A stretch of DNA of 55,599 nucleotides from Kitasatospora griseola (GTDB taxonomy: Bacteria; Actinomycetota; Actinomycetes; Streptomycetales; Streptomycetaceae), in NCBI RefSeq assembly GCF_014648555.1, contig NZ_BMRI01000003.1, positions 119,423 through 175,021 on the forward strand, in the 5' to 3' direction. The position numbers were made by a program, and so were the translations under genes. The stretch's first letter is position 1. Every line of letters starts with the position of its first letter. The notes beneath the pieces were generated by a model that saw only the letters and a list, made by a program, of their open reading frames with translations, was not told where the DNA came from and searched no databases. Below are positions 16,578-28,445 of this stretch, in pieces.

Positions 16578-16961
16578 TCAGTGATGCGCCTTCAGGCCGC
16601 CGGCGGCGACCAGTCGGACCTCGGCGCGACGCTCGGCGTGCGAGTCGGCGTCGGCCTTGGCGTTCTCCAGCGCGCGCTCGGCGCGGGCGACGTCGATCTC
16701 GTCGGCCAGCTCGGCGATCTCGGCGAGGATCGACAGCTTGTTGTCGGCGAACGAGATGAAGCCGCCGTGCACCGCCGCGATGATGGTGCCCTCGGAGACG
16801 GTGCGGATGGTGACCGGGCCGGTCTCCAGCACGCTCAGCACCGGGGTGTGACCCGGCATGATGCCGGTGTCGCCGGAGGCCGTACGGGCAACAACGATGG
16901 TGGCCGCACCGGACCACACCTTGCGGTCGGCTGCGACCAGCTCGACGTGCAGCTCAGCCAA
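16578..16961 (-). CDS. atpC: ATP synthase epsilon subunit
   Basis: A 127-residue subunit of the F1 central stalk that couples and regulates ATP hydrolysis. The beta-sandwich shows WSGAATIVVARTASGDTGIMPGHTP and VHGGFISFADNKLSIL; a two-helix C-terminus follows (EIDVARAERALENAKADAD). The start is TTG at 16961, fixed by AAGGAG 6 nt upstream, so the annotated first residue is a Met from TTG. It is the last gene of the operon and stands 219 bp from atpD, a larger gap than between other atp genes, with a hairpin in the gap. Confidence 0.96.
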   Translation of the reverse strand: MAELHVELVAADRKVWSGAATIVVARTASGDTGIMPGHTPVLSVLETGPVTIRTVSEGTIIAAVHGGFISFADNKLSILAEIAELADEIDVARAERALENAKADADSHAERRAEVRLVAAGGLKAHH

Positions 16962-17110
16962 CGTGGGCTCCTTGGCTCTTGCCGGGCCTCGGCCACCCGG
17001 GCGAACGGGCGGCTGAGCTCTCGGCAGTTTCGGTAAGAATAACGGTCGCGCGCCCCCGGAACGAAACCAAGGGCGGGTAAATGACCGGGATCACAGCAGT
17101 TCCAGCGGTG

Positions 17111-17148
17111 AGGGGTGGCCCCCGACGAGAGCCGGGAACCACCCCTCA
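17111..17148 (-). other. hairpin in the atpD-atpC gap
   Basis: GAGGGGTGG (17111-17119) pairs with CCACCCCTC (17140-17148). It may act as an attenuator or mRNA-processing stem lowering expression of atpC, or simply stabilise the upstream message. Confidence 0.5.
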
Positions 17149-17180
17149 ACGGTTGGGTCTGCGGTGCGACCGGTCTGCGG

Positions 17181-19543
<2,363 letters not shown>

Positions 19544-19575
19544 GGGTCGTTACGTCCTTTCCCTCGCTACCGGAC

Positions 19576-21150
19576 TCAGGCCTGCTCGGAGAGCAGCTTG
19601 CCGTCCGCCGTGGTGTAACCCTGCTTGAACGAGGTGATCGCCGCGGTCAGCGCGTCGATGGTGCCGTCCTCGAGCTTCTGGGTCTCGGCGATGCCGGTCA
19701 GGATGCCCTTGTGCTCCAGGCGCAGGTGGTCCAGGAACTCGCGCTCGAAGCGACGGATCTCGGCGACCGGGACGTCGTCCAGCTTGCCGGTGGTGCCGGC
19801 CCAGATCGAGACGACCTGGTCCTCGACCGCGAACGGCTGGTACTGGCCCTGCTTCAGCAGCTCGACCATGCGCGCACCGCGCTCCAGCTGGGCCTTGGAG
19901 GCCGCGTCCAGGTCGGAACCGAAGGCGGCGAACGCCTCCAGCTCGCGGTACTGGGCCAGGTCCAGGCGCAGGCGGCCGGCGACCGACTTCATGGCCTTGA
20001 TCTGGGCGGAGCCGCCGACGCGGGAGACCGAGATACCGACGTTCACGGCCGGGCGGATGCCGGCGTTGAACAGGTCGGACTCCAGGAAGCACTGGCCGTC
20101 GGTGATGGAGATGACGTTGGTCGGGATGTACGCCGAGACGTCGTTGGCCTTGGTCTCGATGATCGGCAGACCGGTCATCGAGCCGCCGCCGAGGGCGTCG
20201 TTCAGCTTGGCGCAGCGCTCCAGCAGGCGGGAGTGCAGGTAGAAGACGTCACCCGGGTAGGCCTCGCGGCCCGGCGGGCGGCGCAGCAGCAGGGAGACGG
20301 AGCGGTAGGCCTCGGCCTGCTTCGACAGGTCGTCGAAGACGATGAGGACGTGCTTGCCGTCGTACATCCACTCCTGGCCGATGGCCGAACCGGTGTACGG
20401 GGCGAGGTACTTGAAGCCGGCCGGGTCGGAGGCGGGAGCAGCCACGATGGTGGTGTACTCCAGCGCGCCGGCCTCCTCCAGGGCGCCGCGGACGGACGCG
20501 ATGGTGGAGCCCTTCTGGCCCACGGCGACGTAGATGCAGCGGACCTGCTTCTCCGGGTCGCCCGAACGCCAGTTGTCGCGCTGGTTGATGATGGTGTCGA
20601 CGGCGACGGCGGTCTTGCCGGTCTGACGGTCACCGATGATCAGCTGGCGCTGGCCGCGGCCGATCGGGGTCATCGCGTCGATGGCCTTGATGCCGGTCTG
20701 CAGCGGCTGCTTGACCGACTTGCGGGCCATGACGCCGGGGGCCTGCAGCTCCAGGGCGCGACGGCCGGTGGAGACGATGTCGCCCAGGCCGTCGATCGGG
20801 TTGCCCAGCGGGTCCACGACGCGACCGAGGTAGCCGTCGCCGACCGGAACCGAGAGGACCTCGCCGGTGCGGCGCACGGTCTGGCCCTCTTCGATGCCGC
20901 CGAACTCACCGAGGATGACGACACCGATCTCGCGGGTGTCGAGGTTCAGCGCGAGGCCGAGCGTGCCGTCCTCGAACTTCAGCAGCTCGTTCGCCATGAC
21001 CGAGGGCAGGCCCTCGACATGCGCGATGCCGTCCGCAGCGTCAGTGACCTTGCCGACCTCTTCCACAGAAGCGGCGTCCGGCTGGTACGACTGGACAAAG
21101 TCGGCCAGCGCGTCCCGGATCTCCTCCGGACGGATCGTAAGCTCCGCCAT
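19576..21150 (-). CDS. atpA: ATP synthase alpha subunit
   Basis: A 524-residue non-catalytic nucleotide-binding subunit of F1. Walker [11 protein letters not shown], the strand [10 protein letters not shown] and [14 protein letters not shown] are visible. The C-terminus ([17 protein letters not shown] and [14 protein letters not shown]) is complete. The start is ATG 21150 with AGGGA upstream; the frame remains open to 21390 but that part lacks atpA-like sequence. A 154-bp gap with no gene precedes it, after atpH. Confidence 0.97.
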   Translation of the reverse strand: MAELTIRPEEIRDALADFVQSYQPDAASVEEVGKVTDAADGIAHVEGLPSVMANELLKFEDGTLGLALNLDTREIGVVILGEFGGIEEGQTVRRTGEVLSVPVGDGYLGRVVDPLGNPIDGLGDIVSTGRRALELQAPGVMARKSVKQPLQTGIKAIDAMTPIGRGQRQLIIGDRQTGKTAVAVDTIINQRDNWRSGDPEKQVRCIYVAVGQKGSTIASVRGALEEAGALEYTTIVAAPASDPAGFKYLAPYTGSAIGQEWMYDGKHVLIVFDDLSKQAEAYRSVSLLLRRPPGREAYPGDVFYLHSRLLERCAKLNDALGGGSMTGLPIIETKANDVSAYIPTNVISITDGQCFLESDLFNAGIRPAVNVGISVSRVGGSAQIKAMKSVAGRLRLDLAQYRELEAFAAFGSDLDAASKAQLERGARMVELLKQGQYQPFAVEDQVVSIWAGTTGKLDDVPVAEIRRFEREFLDHLRLEHKGILTGIAETQKLEDGTIDALTAAITSFKQGYTTADGKLLSEQA

Positions 21151-21304
21151 CAGGCTTCCCTGCTCTCCTAGTTTGCGATCCTCGGCCCGCCATTGAGGGC
21201 CGCAAGTGCTCGACTCTCGGCCGGGTCGAGTGAACCGGCCGTACGTTTTGCCGGCCCACCTGGTGTGGACCGACGCCCGACCGAGGGTCGGATAGTGCTG
21301 GTGC

Positions 21305-22120
21305 TCAGCCTTCGAGGCCCTGGCGAGCGCCTTCGAGGCGGCTCGCGACCGTGCCGTCGATGACCTCGTCGCCGATCTGGACCCGGACACCGCCCTGGAC
21401 CTCGGGGTCCACGTCGATGTTCAGGTGCACCGAACGGCCCTGCAGGCCGGCCAGGGCAGCGGCGAGCCGCTCCTTCTGGCGGTCCGACAGCGGCACGGCG
21501 GTGGTGACCAGGGCCACCACGCGGCCACGCCGGGAGGCGGCGAGCTTGGAGTAGGACTCCAGGCCACCCTCCAGGCTACGGCCCCGGGGGACCGTGACCA
21601 GGCTGGTGACCAGGCGGACGGTGCCCGCGTTGGCCTTGCCGCCGAGAAGCTTGCGGATCAGCTCCTTCTTGGCGGCCGTGTCGGCCTTCGGCTCGGTCAG
21701 CGCGGCACGCAGCTCGTGCGAGCCCGCCACCACCCGGCCGAACCGGAACAGCTCGTCCTCGACGTCGTCCAGCGCGCCCGCCTTGTCGGCGGCGATGACC
21801 TCGGCGTACGCGGTCAGCTGCTCGGCCGCGTCGGCCAGGTCACGCGAACCCGACCAGCGCGAGCGGACCAGGCCGGAGACCAGGTCGACGGTCTCGCCGG
21901 AGACCTGACCGGCCAGCAGCGAGGTGACCAGCTGGGCCTTGTCCTGACCGGACCGGGACGGGTCGGTCAGCACGCGGCGCAGCGACACCTCGCGGTCCAG
22001 CAGCGCGGTGACGGCAGCGAGTTCCTCGGCGAGCTTGGCCGCGTCCACCGAAGTGTTGTCGGTCAGGCTCTCGAGGTTCTCGCGACCGGCGGCGAGGGCC
22101 TCGCGGCTCGCGCCGATCAC
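21305..22120 (-). CDS. atpH: ATP synthase delta subunit
   Basis: A 271-residue peripheral-stalk subunit joining the b dimer to the top of F1. It is about 90 residues longer than the E. coli protein, the usual size in streptomycetes. Recognisable parts are the N-terminal helical bundle ([16 protein letters not shown]) and the C-terminal [19 protein letters not shown] and [23 protein letters not shown]. The start is a GTG overlapping the atpF stop as GTGA, so translation is coupled. Confidence 0.95.
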   Translation of the reverse strand: MIGASREALAAGRENLESLTDNTSVDAAKLAEELAAVTALLDREVSLRRVLTDPSRSGQDKAQLVTSLLAGQVSGETVDLVSGLVRSRWSGSRDLADAAEQLTAYAEVIAADKAGALDDVEDELFRFGRVVAGSHELRAALTEPKADTAAKKELIRKLLGGKANAGTVRLVTSLVTVPRGRSLEGGLESYSKLAASRRGRVVALVTTAVPLSDRQKERLAAALAGLQGRSVHLNIDVDPEVQGGVRVQIGDEVIDGTVASRLEGARQGLEG

Positions 22121-22674
22121 TTGGACGCACCCTGGGCAGCGGCGGCCTTGGACTCCAGCTCGTCCAGGAAGCGGTCGATGACACCGCTCTGGCGGGCGTG
22201 GTCCTCCAGGGACTCACCAACGATGCGGGAAGCCAGCTGGGAGGCCAGCGAGCCCACGTCCTGGCGCAGGGCGGCGGTCGCCTGCTTCTTGTCGGCGTCG
22301 ATCTGCGCGTGGCCGGCGGCGACGATGGCCTCGCGCTGACGCTGGCCCTCCTCGCGCATCTCGGCGATCAGGACAGCACCCTGCTCACGGGCGTGCTCGG
22401 TGATCCGAGCGGCCTCGTGACGCGCCTCGGCCAGCTCGGCACGGTACTGCTCAAGCATGGCCTGGGCCTCGGCCTGAGCGGTCTCCGCGCGCTTCATGCC
22501 GCCTTCGATGGCGTCACGGCGCTCCTCCAGCACCTTCTCGATGCTGGGGAGGAGCTTCTTGCCGAGAAGACCGAAGACGATGAAGAAGCAGAGCAGGCCG
22601 ATGATGACCTCGGGCCACGCGGGGAGAAGAGGGTTCATCTTCTCTTCAGCCGCGAGGAGAACCTCGGGGGTCAT
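22117..22674 (-). CDS. atpF: ATP synthase b subunit
   Basis: A 185-residue peripheral-stalk subunit: an N-terminal membrane helix (WPEVIIGLLCFFIVFGLLG, residues 20-38), then a long charged right-handed coiled coil of Ala/Glu/Arg/Gln and a C-terminal delta-binding end. The ATG at 22674 was kept; an internal ATG at residue 13 is possible. It lies 41 bp after atpE and overlaps atpH by 4 bp. Confidence 0.96.
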   Translation of the reverse strand: MTPEVLLAAEEKMNPLLPAWPEVIIGLLCFFIVFGLLGKKLLPSIEKVLEERRDAIEGGMKRAETAQAEAQAMLEQYRAELAEARHEAARITEHAREQGAVLIAEMREEGQRQREAIVAAGHAQIDADKKQATAALRQDVGSLASQLASRIVGESLEDHARQSGVIDRFLDELESKAAAAQGASK

Positions 22675-22715
22675 ATCAGAACCTTTCGTCGGAATTGACT
22701 ACCGGTGCGCCTGGC

Positions 22716-23000
<285 letters not shown>

Positions 23001-23026
23001 TCAGGGCGCGGCCGGAGCCGCGGGGC

Positions 23027-23839
23027 TCAGTGCGCCTCTTCCAGGGCACCGGCGATGTAGCTGCTGGCGAGCATCACGAAGATGTACGCCTGCAGGAACT
23101 GCACCAGCAGCTCGAAGCCGGTCAGACCGACGGCCACCGCGAAGGACACCGAGCCGTACAGGGCGCCGATGCTGGGGCTCAGCAGGTACCACGAAGCCAC
23201 CGAGAAGACGACGATCAGCAGGTGACCGGCGAACATGTTCGCGAAGGCTCGGACCGCGAGGGTGAAGGGGCGCACGAAGATGTTCGAGAAGAACTCGATC
23301 GGCACCAGGATGAACATGACCCAGCCCGGGATGCCCGACGGCCAGCAGAGGTTCTTCATGCCGCCGACGAAGCCGTGCTTCTTGAAGGTCAGCGTCATGT
23401 AGGTGATCCACACGACCGCCGCGAGCCCGACCGGGAACGCGATGCGCGACATCACCGGGAACTGGGCGAACGGGATGATGGACATGATGTTCATGATCCA
23501 CACGAAGAAGAACATCGAGACCAGCATCGGGACGTACTTCTCGCCCTTTTTGCCGATCGTCTCCAGCACGATGCTCCGCTTGACGAAGTCGTACCCGATC
23601 TCACCGACCAGCTGGAGCTTGCCCGGCAGCAGCTTCGGCTTGGCGAACGCGGCCCAGAAGAAGCCGACCACCAGCAGCGCACAGATGATCGACAGCAGCA
23701 TCGGCTTGGTGAAGTCGACACTGCCGATCGAGAAGATCGGCTTGAAGTCGAACTCGTTCAGGCCGGGGGCCGGGAAGCCGCAGCCGGAGAAAAGGTGGCA
23801 ACCGGCCTCGGAGGCGAGCTGAACGTCAGCACCCACCAC
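23027..23839 (-). CDS. atpB: ATP synthase a subunit
   Basis: A 270-residue membrane subunit forming the proton half-channels beside the c ring. The essential Arg lies in FTLAVRAFANMFAGH and the last helix FELLVQFLQAYIFVMLASSYI is typical. About six hydrophobic helices are visible after a periplasmic N-terminus. Two GTG codons stand in tandem at the start (23839 and 23836); AAGGAG is 3 nt before the first and 6 nt before the second, so 23836 is probably used. A hairpin and a 279-bp gap separate it from atpI. Confidence 0.96.
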   Translation of the reverse strand: MVGADVQLASEAGCHLFSGCGFPAPGLNEFDFKPIFSIGSVDFTKPMLLSIICALLVVGFFWAAFAKPKLLPGKLQLVGEIGYDFVKRSIVLETIGKKGEKYVPMLVSMFFFVWIMNIMSIIPFAQFPVMSRIAFPVGLAAVVWITYMTLTFKKHGFVGGMKNLCWPSGIPGWVMFILVPIEFFSNIFVRPFTLAVRAFANMFAGHLLIVVFSVASWYLLSPSIGALYGSVSFAVAVGLTGFELLVQFLQAYIFVMLASSYIAGALEEAH

Positions 23840-24088
23840 AGACTCCTTCGTTCTGACGCATGGTTACGGCAACCTCGGTGTGTCGGCGTGGCCTGCGGCC
23901 ACGGTGCGGCACTGGAACTAGTTGGATTTCTCGCGGACCCGGCGCGGCGCATATCCCCGCCGCGGGATCTTCGAAAGCTTCGTGGAGCCGGGGGGCGATC
24001 CGTCCGATTCTCGGAGAGACCTGGCCGCATCCCGTACTCCGCCGTTGGGACGGACGATAGCAGCCCGTCAGGAGGGCATAAACACCGC

Positions 24089-24104
24089 CCCCCTCGCGAG
24101 GGGG
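24089..24104. terminator. palindromic hairpin between atpI and atpB
   Basis: CCCCCTCGCGAGGGGG is a perfect palindrome, 14 bp beyond the atpI stop. It could end or attenuate the atpI message, with atpB read from its own promoter in the 279-bp gap. Confidence 0.5.
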
Positions 24105-24118
24105 ACAGCCGGCCCCGC

Positions 24119-24541
24119 TCACGGTTGACGCCCGGATTTCGGCTTGCCGTCGGGTTCCACGTAATAGATCTTCGCCTTCAGCGCGCCCCTCACCTGGAAC
24201 GCCGTCCAGATGATCGCGAGGCCGAGCAGGGTGAACCCGAAGACCTTGCGGTCGAAGAACGTCAGGTGCTTGGCCACCGCGAGCAGGATGCCGATCGCGA
24301 AGATCTGGGTCGTGTAGACCAGCAGCCCGGCGGCCATCATCATCTGCGGGTTGTTCCGGGTCAGACGGTCGAGCGCGAGTTGGCCGAAGCTGAAGAAGCC
24401 CAGCACCACCACGGTCGCGAGCAGCGCGCCGAGCAGGCCCTTCCCCTGGGCGACGGCGAAGGAGATCGCCATGGCGATCACTCCGGCGGCCGCAGTGGGA
24501 ATTGCGGCGCCACGGAGGATCCGGGCGTCGTGGGACGGCAT
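24119..24541 (-). CDS. atpI: ATP synthase protein I
   Basis: A 140-residue membrane protein with four hydrophobic helices, starting MPSHDARILRGAAIPTAAAG and ending in a basic tail. AtpI helps assemble the c ring in some bacteria and is not part of the final enzyme. The ATG at 24541 has GGAG 8 nt upstream; the frame is open to 24664 without supporting sequence. It is the first gene of the atp operon, 280 bp after the WecA-type gene, so that gap should hold the operon promoter. Confidence 0.88.
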   Translation of the reverse strand: MPSHDARILRGAAIPTAAAGVIAMAISFAVAQGKGLLGALLATVVVLGFFSFGQLALDRLTRNNPQMMMAAGLLVYTTQIFAIGILLAVAKHLTFFDRKVFGFTLLGLAIIWTAFQVRGALKAKIYYVEPDGKPKSGRQP

Positions 24542-24740
24542 GTCGGCAGCTCCGCAGGCATGTCGGTGGCAAGGGGCAGTGAACTCAGGGCGAGAACCAC
24601 GCCGCGGACCGCCCGTTTCGGCGAGCCCGTCGAGGGAGACCGACCAGGGACGGAAGTCCTCCACCTGTCAGGTCTTTCGGCGCGTTCTCGGTACTCGTGA
24701 ACGGTATCACAAACTATTTGATGAGAGCTTTACCATGAAC

Positions 24741-24758
24741 GTGTGGCACCTGTCACAC
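24741..24758. promoter_or_regulatory. GTGTG-N8-CACAC inverted repeat upstream of atpI
   Basis: A perfect 5-bp inverted repeat lies in an unusually AT-rich patch (about 24695-24745) in the 280-bp gap between the WecA-type gene and atpI. A possible operator of the atp operon. Confidence 0.35.
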
Positions 24759-24821
24759 CGCGGGCGCGCGAGTACCGCCGAACGGGTGCCGCCGAACGGC
24801 CCAACGGGAGTTGACGATTCG

Positions 24822-26156
24822 TCAGTCCTGCCGCTCACCCCGTCGGCCGGACGCCGTCGCACCCGTCCCGATTCGTCCCAGCAGGGCCTTGTCCTCGGCC
24901 GACAGCTCGGCCATCGCGGACGCCTCGGCGCCGACGTCGGCGTCCTCGACGCCGGTCTCCGCCCCGACCGGCCCGGCGGCCCGCTCGCCGCTGCGGTAGC
25001 GGGGCGGCACGAACGGCTGGACGGCCTTCGGGGCGCGCGGGCGGAAGCGCGGCATCAGCAGCACCGCGAGGCCCACCAGGCACAGGCCCGCCATGGTGAG
25101 GACCACCGTGCGGCCGGTGTTGGTGACCGACACCGCGACGGTGCCGAAGGCGATCAGCGCGGCCCAGAAGTACATGATCAGCACGGCCCGGCTGTGCGAG
25201 TGCCCGACCTCCAGCAGCCGGTGGTGCAGGTGCTGCTTGTCCGCCGCGAACGGCGACTTGCCCGCCCAGGTGCGGCGCACCACGGCCAGCAGCAGGTCGG
25301 CCAGCGGCAGCGCGATCACCGTCAGCGGCAGGATCAGCGGGATGTAGATCGGCACCAGGGCGTGCACGGTGAGGGTCTGCGAACCGGTCCGGGCCGAGAT
25401 CAGGTCGGGGTCGACGCGGCCGGTGATGGAGATCGCGGCGACCGCCAGCATCAGGCCCAGCATCATCGAGCCGGAGTCGCCCATGAAGATCCGCGCCGGG
25501 TGCAGGTTGTGCGGCAGGAAGCCCAGGCACATGCCGATCAGCACGGCGGTGAACAGCGCGGCCGGCGCGGCGTCGTTGACCCCGTAGCCGAGCCACAGCC
25601 GGTACGAGTACAGGAAGAACGCGATCGCGGCGATGCACACCATGCCCGCCGCCAGGCCGTCCAGGCCGTCGATGAAGTTCACCGCGTTGACCATGACGAC
25701 CACCAGCGTGACCGAGATCAGCATGCCCTGGGTCGGGGTCACCGCGACCGGGCCGTAGCCGGGCACCGGGATGGAGATCACCGTGACGCCCTGCCAGACC
25801 ATCACGCCGGCCGCGATCATCTGACCGCCGAGCTTCACCAGCGCGTCCACGCCCCACTTGTCGTCCAGGACGCCCAGCACGAACATGATCCCGGCCCCGG
25901 ACAGCAGCGCCTTGACGTCCGCACTCTGGACGAACAGCCGCCCCAGGTTGGTGAGTTGGGAGGCCGCCAGCAGGCCCGCCAGCAGGCCGCCGAACATCGC
26001 GATGCCGCCCAGCCGCGGAGTCGGTTCGCGGTGCACGTCACGCGCCCGCACGGCGGGCATCGCGCCGGCCGCGATCGCGAACTTCCGCACCGGGCTGACC
26101 AGCAGGTAGGTCACCGCCGCGGAGACGAACAGGACCAGCAGATACTCACGCACCAC
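24822..26156 (-). CDS. WecA/TagO-type UDP-GlcNAc:undecaprenyl-phosphate transferase
   Basis: A 444-residue polytopic enzyme of the PNPT family that starts a cell-wall glycopolymer by moving GlcNAc-1-phosphate to undecaprenyl phosphate. Diagnostic motifs: HREPTPRLGG in loop 1, LGVLDDKWG with the Asp pair, NAVNFIDGLDGLAAG, FMGDSGSMMLG and the HLHHRLLEVGHS histidine motif. About eleven helices are seen, then a 60-residue charged tail. Two GTG codons are in tandem (26156 and 26153) with GGAGG upstream; the second has better spacing. Its place before the atp operon is conserved in streptomycetes as far as I recall. MraY is less likely because the MraY-specific motifs are missing. Confidence 0.9.
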   Translation of the reverse strand: MVREYLLVLFVSAAVTYLLVSPVRKFAIAAGAMPAVRARDVHREPTPRLGGIAMFGGLLAGLLAASQLTNLGRLFVQSADVKALLSGAGIMFVLGVLDDKWGVDALVKLGGQMIAAGVMVWQGVTVISIPVPGYGPVAVTPTQGMLISVTLVVVMVNAVNFIDGLDGLAAGMVCIAAIAFFLYSYRLWLGYGVNDAAPAALFTAVLIGMCLGFLPHNLHPARIFMGDSGSMMLGLMLAVAAISITGRVDPDLISARTGSQTLTVHALVPIYIPLILPLTVIALPLADLLLAVVRRTWAGKSPFAADKQHLHHRLLEVGHSHSRAVLIMYFWAALIAFGTVAVSVTNTGRTVVLTMAGLCLVGLAVLLMPRFRPRAPKAVQPFVPPRYRSGERAAGPVGAETGVEDADVGAEASAMAELSAEDKALLGRIGTGATASGRRGERQD

Positions 26157-26303
26157 TGGCCTCCAGGGTCGCGGTCCGACGGACGAGTACGCAGGGTACT
26201 CCCGCGCAGGTTCGGGGTTCGAGGTGCGTCGCCACGCTGCACACCTTATTGACTCCGACGCCCGGGCCCCGCATCGCGGTTCGCCTCCGCGGCCGGCGAA
26301 TGC

Positions 26304-27566
26304 TCAGCGACGCCCGGCGAAGGCCTGCGCGAGCTCCCGGACCCGGCCCCGGACCGAGGCCGGATCGGCCCCGGCGAGCACCCGTCCGAGCAGCTCACCG
26401 ACCTCGCCGAGCTCCGCCTCCGCCATTCCCTGGGCGGCGCACGTCCCGGTGCCCAGCCGGATCCCGGAGGTCTCGGTGGGCGGCGCGGGGTCGTACGGGA
26501 CGGCGCACCGTCCGAGCATCAACCCGGCCGCCGCGCACCGGCGTTCGGCCTCCACGCCGGTCAGGCCGAGGCCGCCGACCTCGGCGGTCACCAGGTGGGT
26601 GTCGGTGCCGCCGGTGAGCGGCGCGGCCCCGGCGGCGGCCAGCGCGGCGGCCAGCGCCCGCGCCCCGGCCACCGCCCGGCGGGCGTACTCGGCGAAGCCG
26701 GGGGTGCCGGCCTGGGCCAGCGCCACCGCCTTGGCGGCCACCTCGTTCATCGCCGCCCCGCCCTGGCAGAACGGGAACACCGCCCGGTCGATCCGGTCGG
26801 CCAGCTCGCGGGCGCACAGCAGCAGGCCGCCGCGCGGGCCGCGCAGCAGCTTGTGGGTGGCCACCACGGTGACGTCCGCGTACGGCACCGGGGAGGGCGC
26901 CAGGCCGGCCGCGACCAGGCCGGCGCTCTGCCCGGCGGTGGCGATCAGGTAGGCGTCGACCTCGTCGGCGATCTCCCGGAAGGCCGCCCAGTCGAGGTGC
27001 CGGGGGTAGGAGATGCCGCCCGCGACGATCGCCTTGGGACGGTGCTCGTGGGCCAGCCGGCGGACCTGCTCCAGGTCGATCAGGCCGTCCTCCTCGCGCA
27101 CCCCGTAGCCGTGGAACTGGAACCACCGGCCGGAGAAGTTGGCCCGCGAGCCGGCGCTCAGGTGGCCGCCGTGCTCCAGCGACATCGCCAGCACCGCGTC
27201 GCCCGGCCGCAGCAGCGCCGCGTAGGCCGCCAGGACGGCCGAAGTCGCGGACCGGGGCTGGACATTGGCGTGCGGGGCGGCGAACAGCTCACGGGCCCGG
27301 TCGACCGCCAGCAGTTCGACGGTGTCGGCGGGCGCGCAGCCGGTGTGGTGGCGGCGGCCGGGGTAGCCCTCGGCGTACTTGTCGACCAGCGGGCCGGCCA
27401 GCGCCGCCAGCACCGCGGGGGTGGCCAGGTTCTCCCCGGCCAGCAGTTGCAGGGAATCGGCCCGGCGCTCGTCCTCGGCGGTGAGCAGGTCGGCGATCAG
27501 CGGGTCCGCCGCGCGCAGGGCCTCGGCGGCCTGCCAGTGGGTCTGTCGGGCATCGGCAACCGTCAT
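26304..27566 (-). CDS. divergent serine hydroxymethyltransferase-like PLP protein
   Basis: A 420-residue fold-type I PLP protein aligned over its whole length with serine hydroxymethyltransferase: KYAEGYPGRRHH, LEHGGHLSAG, THKLLRGPRGG with the Schiff-base Lys 239, and TSGIRLG with the carboxylate Arg. Key positions differ from canonical GlyA: the D-x-x-H of the PLP pocket (E. coli D200, H203) reads T210 and Q213, the Tyr pair after GYPG is His-His, and HSGSQAN is RSATSAV. It probably binds PLP but may not perform the normal serine-glycine exchange. ATG 27566 follows GGGAG. A palindromic repeat sits 14 bp upstream of the start. Confidence 0.85.
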   Translation of the reverse strand: MTVADARQTHWQAAEALRAADPLIADLLTAEDERRADSLQLLAGENLATPAVLAALAGPLVDKYAEGYPGRRHHTGCAPADTVELLAVDRARELFAAPHANVQPRSATSAVLAAYAALLRPGDAVLAMSLEHGGHLSAGSRANFSGRWFQFHGYGVREEDGLIDLEQVRRLAHEHRPKAIVAGGISYPRHLDWAAFREIADEVDAYLIATAGQSAGLVAAGLAPSPVPYADVTVVATHKLLRGPRGGLLLCARELADRIDRAVFPFCQGGAAMNEVAAKAVALAQAGTPGFAEYARRAVAGARALAAALAAAGAAPLTGGTDTHLVTAEVGGLGLTGVEAERRCAAAGLMLGRCAVPYDPAPPTETSGIRLGTGTCAAQGMAEAELGEVGELLGRVLAGADPASVRGRVRELAQAFAGRR

Positions 27567-27580
27567 GCTGCAGCTCCCGG

Positions 27581-27612
27581 GTGGGGGGGTCCCCCAACCG
27601 AAGGCGAGGGGG
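27581..27612. repeat. interspersed GC palindromic element
   Basis: Plus strand GTGGGGGGGTCCCCC-AACCGAAGGCGAGGGGG, related to the reverse strand of 15904-15933. It lies 14 bp before the start of the SHMT-like gene, so it would be in its 5' untranslated region. Confidence 0.55.
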
Positions 27613-27741
27613 CCGGTGCGGGCGGAGATTCCTCCAGCCTAGGTCGGCCCCGGTCGCCGGGCCCGCCCCCACGCGCGGGACTGGGCCTTTCGGCCGCGCC
27701 CCGGCCACCTGCATCGCCCGAGCACACAGACTTCACAATTT

Positions 27742-27763
27742 CTCCACCGAAACTTTAGTGGAG
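27742..27763. promoter_or_regulatory. CTCCAC-N10-GTGGAG inverted repeat
   Basis: A perfect 6-bp inverted repeat with an AT-rich spacer (CGAAACTTTA) lies 10 bp past the phosphatase stop and 175 bp before the SHMT-like start. It could be a weak terminator or an operator. Confidence 0.35.
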
Positions 27764-27773
27764 GGCGCTCAAC

Positions 27774-28445
27774 TCACCGGTCCACGCCGGTCAGTGCGGT
27801 CACCACCGGGTCCAGCGCGTCGAATATCTCCTCGCCGCAGTTGCGGAACATGCCGATCGGCGCCCCGTAAGGGTCCCTCAGCTCGTCCGATTCCGGTGAG
27901 GCGGCCAGCAGCCAGCCGCGCAGGGCGGCGGCCGAGCGGACCAGCGCGCGGGCGCGTTCGGTCAGTCGCGCGCCGTCCCTGGGGTCCGGCAGGGTCCGCG
28001 GATCGACCCTTTGCACCAACCGGGTGAACTCCTTCAGCGTGAAGGTGCGCAGACCCGCCGCGTGCCCCATCGAGATCACCTGCGCGCGGTGGTCCAGGGT
28101 CGCGGTCAGCACCAGGTCGGCGTCGATCACGTGCTCGTCGAGCAGCTCCCGCCCGGCGAAATCGCCGCTGTCCGCGCCGTACTCGCCCAGCACGGTGGCC
28201 GCGTGCGCCTCCATCGGGGCGCCCTCGTGGCCCCAGGTGCCGGCGCTCTCCACCACGATCCGGCGGCCCACCCGGACGCCGAGCCGGGAGTCCAGCTCCA
28301 GCCGGGCCAGCCGCTCGGCGATCGGCGAGCGGCAGATGTTGCCGGTGCAGACGAAGAGGATCTTGAAGGTGTCCAGCGGGAGCGGCCCGGACGCCGGATA
28401 CGGCGCCAGGGCGCTCCCCGCTCCGTACAAGGGGGCGGCGGTCAA
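27774..28445 (-). CDS. low-molecular-weight protein-tyrosine phosphatase
   Basis: A 223-residue phosphatase, longer than the usual 150-160 residues because of a 27-residue N-terminal and a C-terminal extension. The P-loop FVCTGNICRSPIAERL carries the CX5R signature, and the general-acid Asp is in LPDPRD. Such enzymes dephosphorylate tyrosine or arginine residues; the target is unknown, and capsular or wall polymer assembly is a known context for relatives. The start is a TTG at 28445 overlapping the tsaC stop; GAGG lies 7 nt upstream. It is co-transcribed with tsaC. Confidence 0.88.
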   Translation of the reverse strand: MTAAPLYGAGSALAPYPASGPLPLDTFKILFVCTGNICRSPIAERLARLELDSRLGVRVGRRIVVESAGTWGHEGAPMEAHAATVLGEYGADSGDFAGRELLDEHVIDADLVLTATLDHRAQVISMGHAAGLRTFTLKEFTRLVQRVDPRTLPDPRDGARLTERARALVRSAAALRGWLLAASPESDELRDPYGAPIGMFRNCGEEIFDALDPVVTALTGVDR

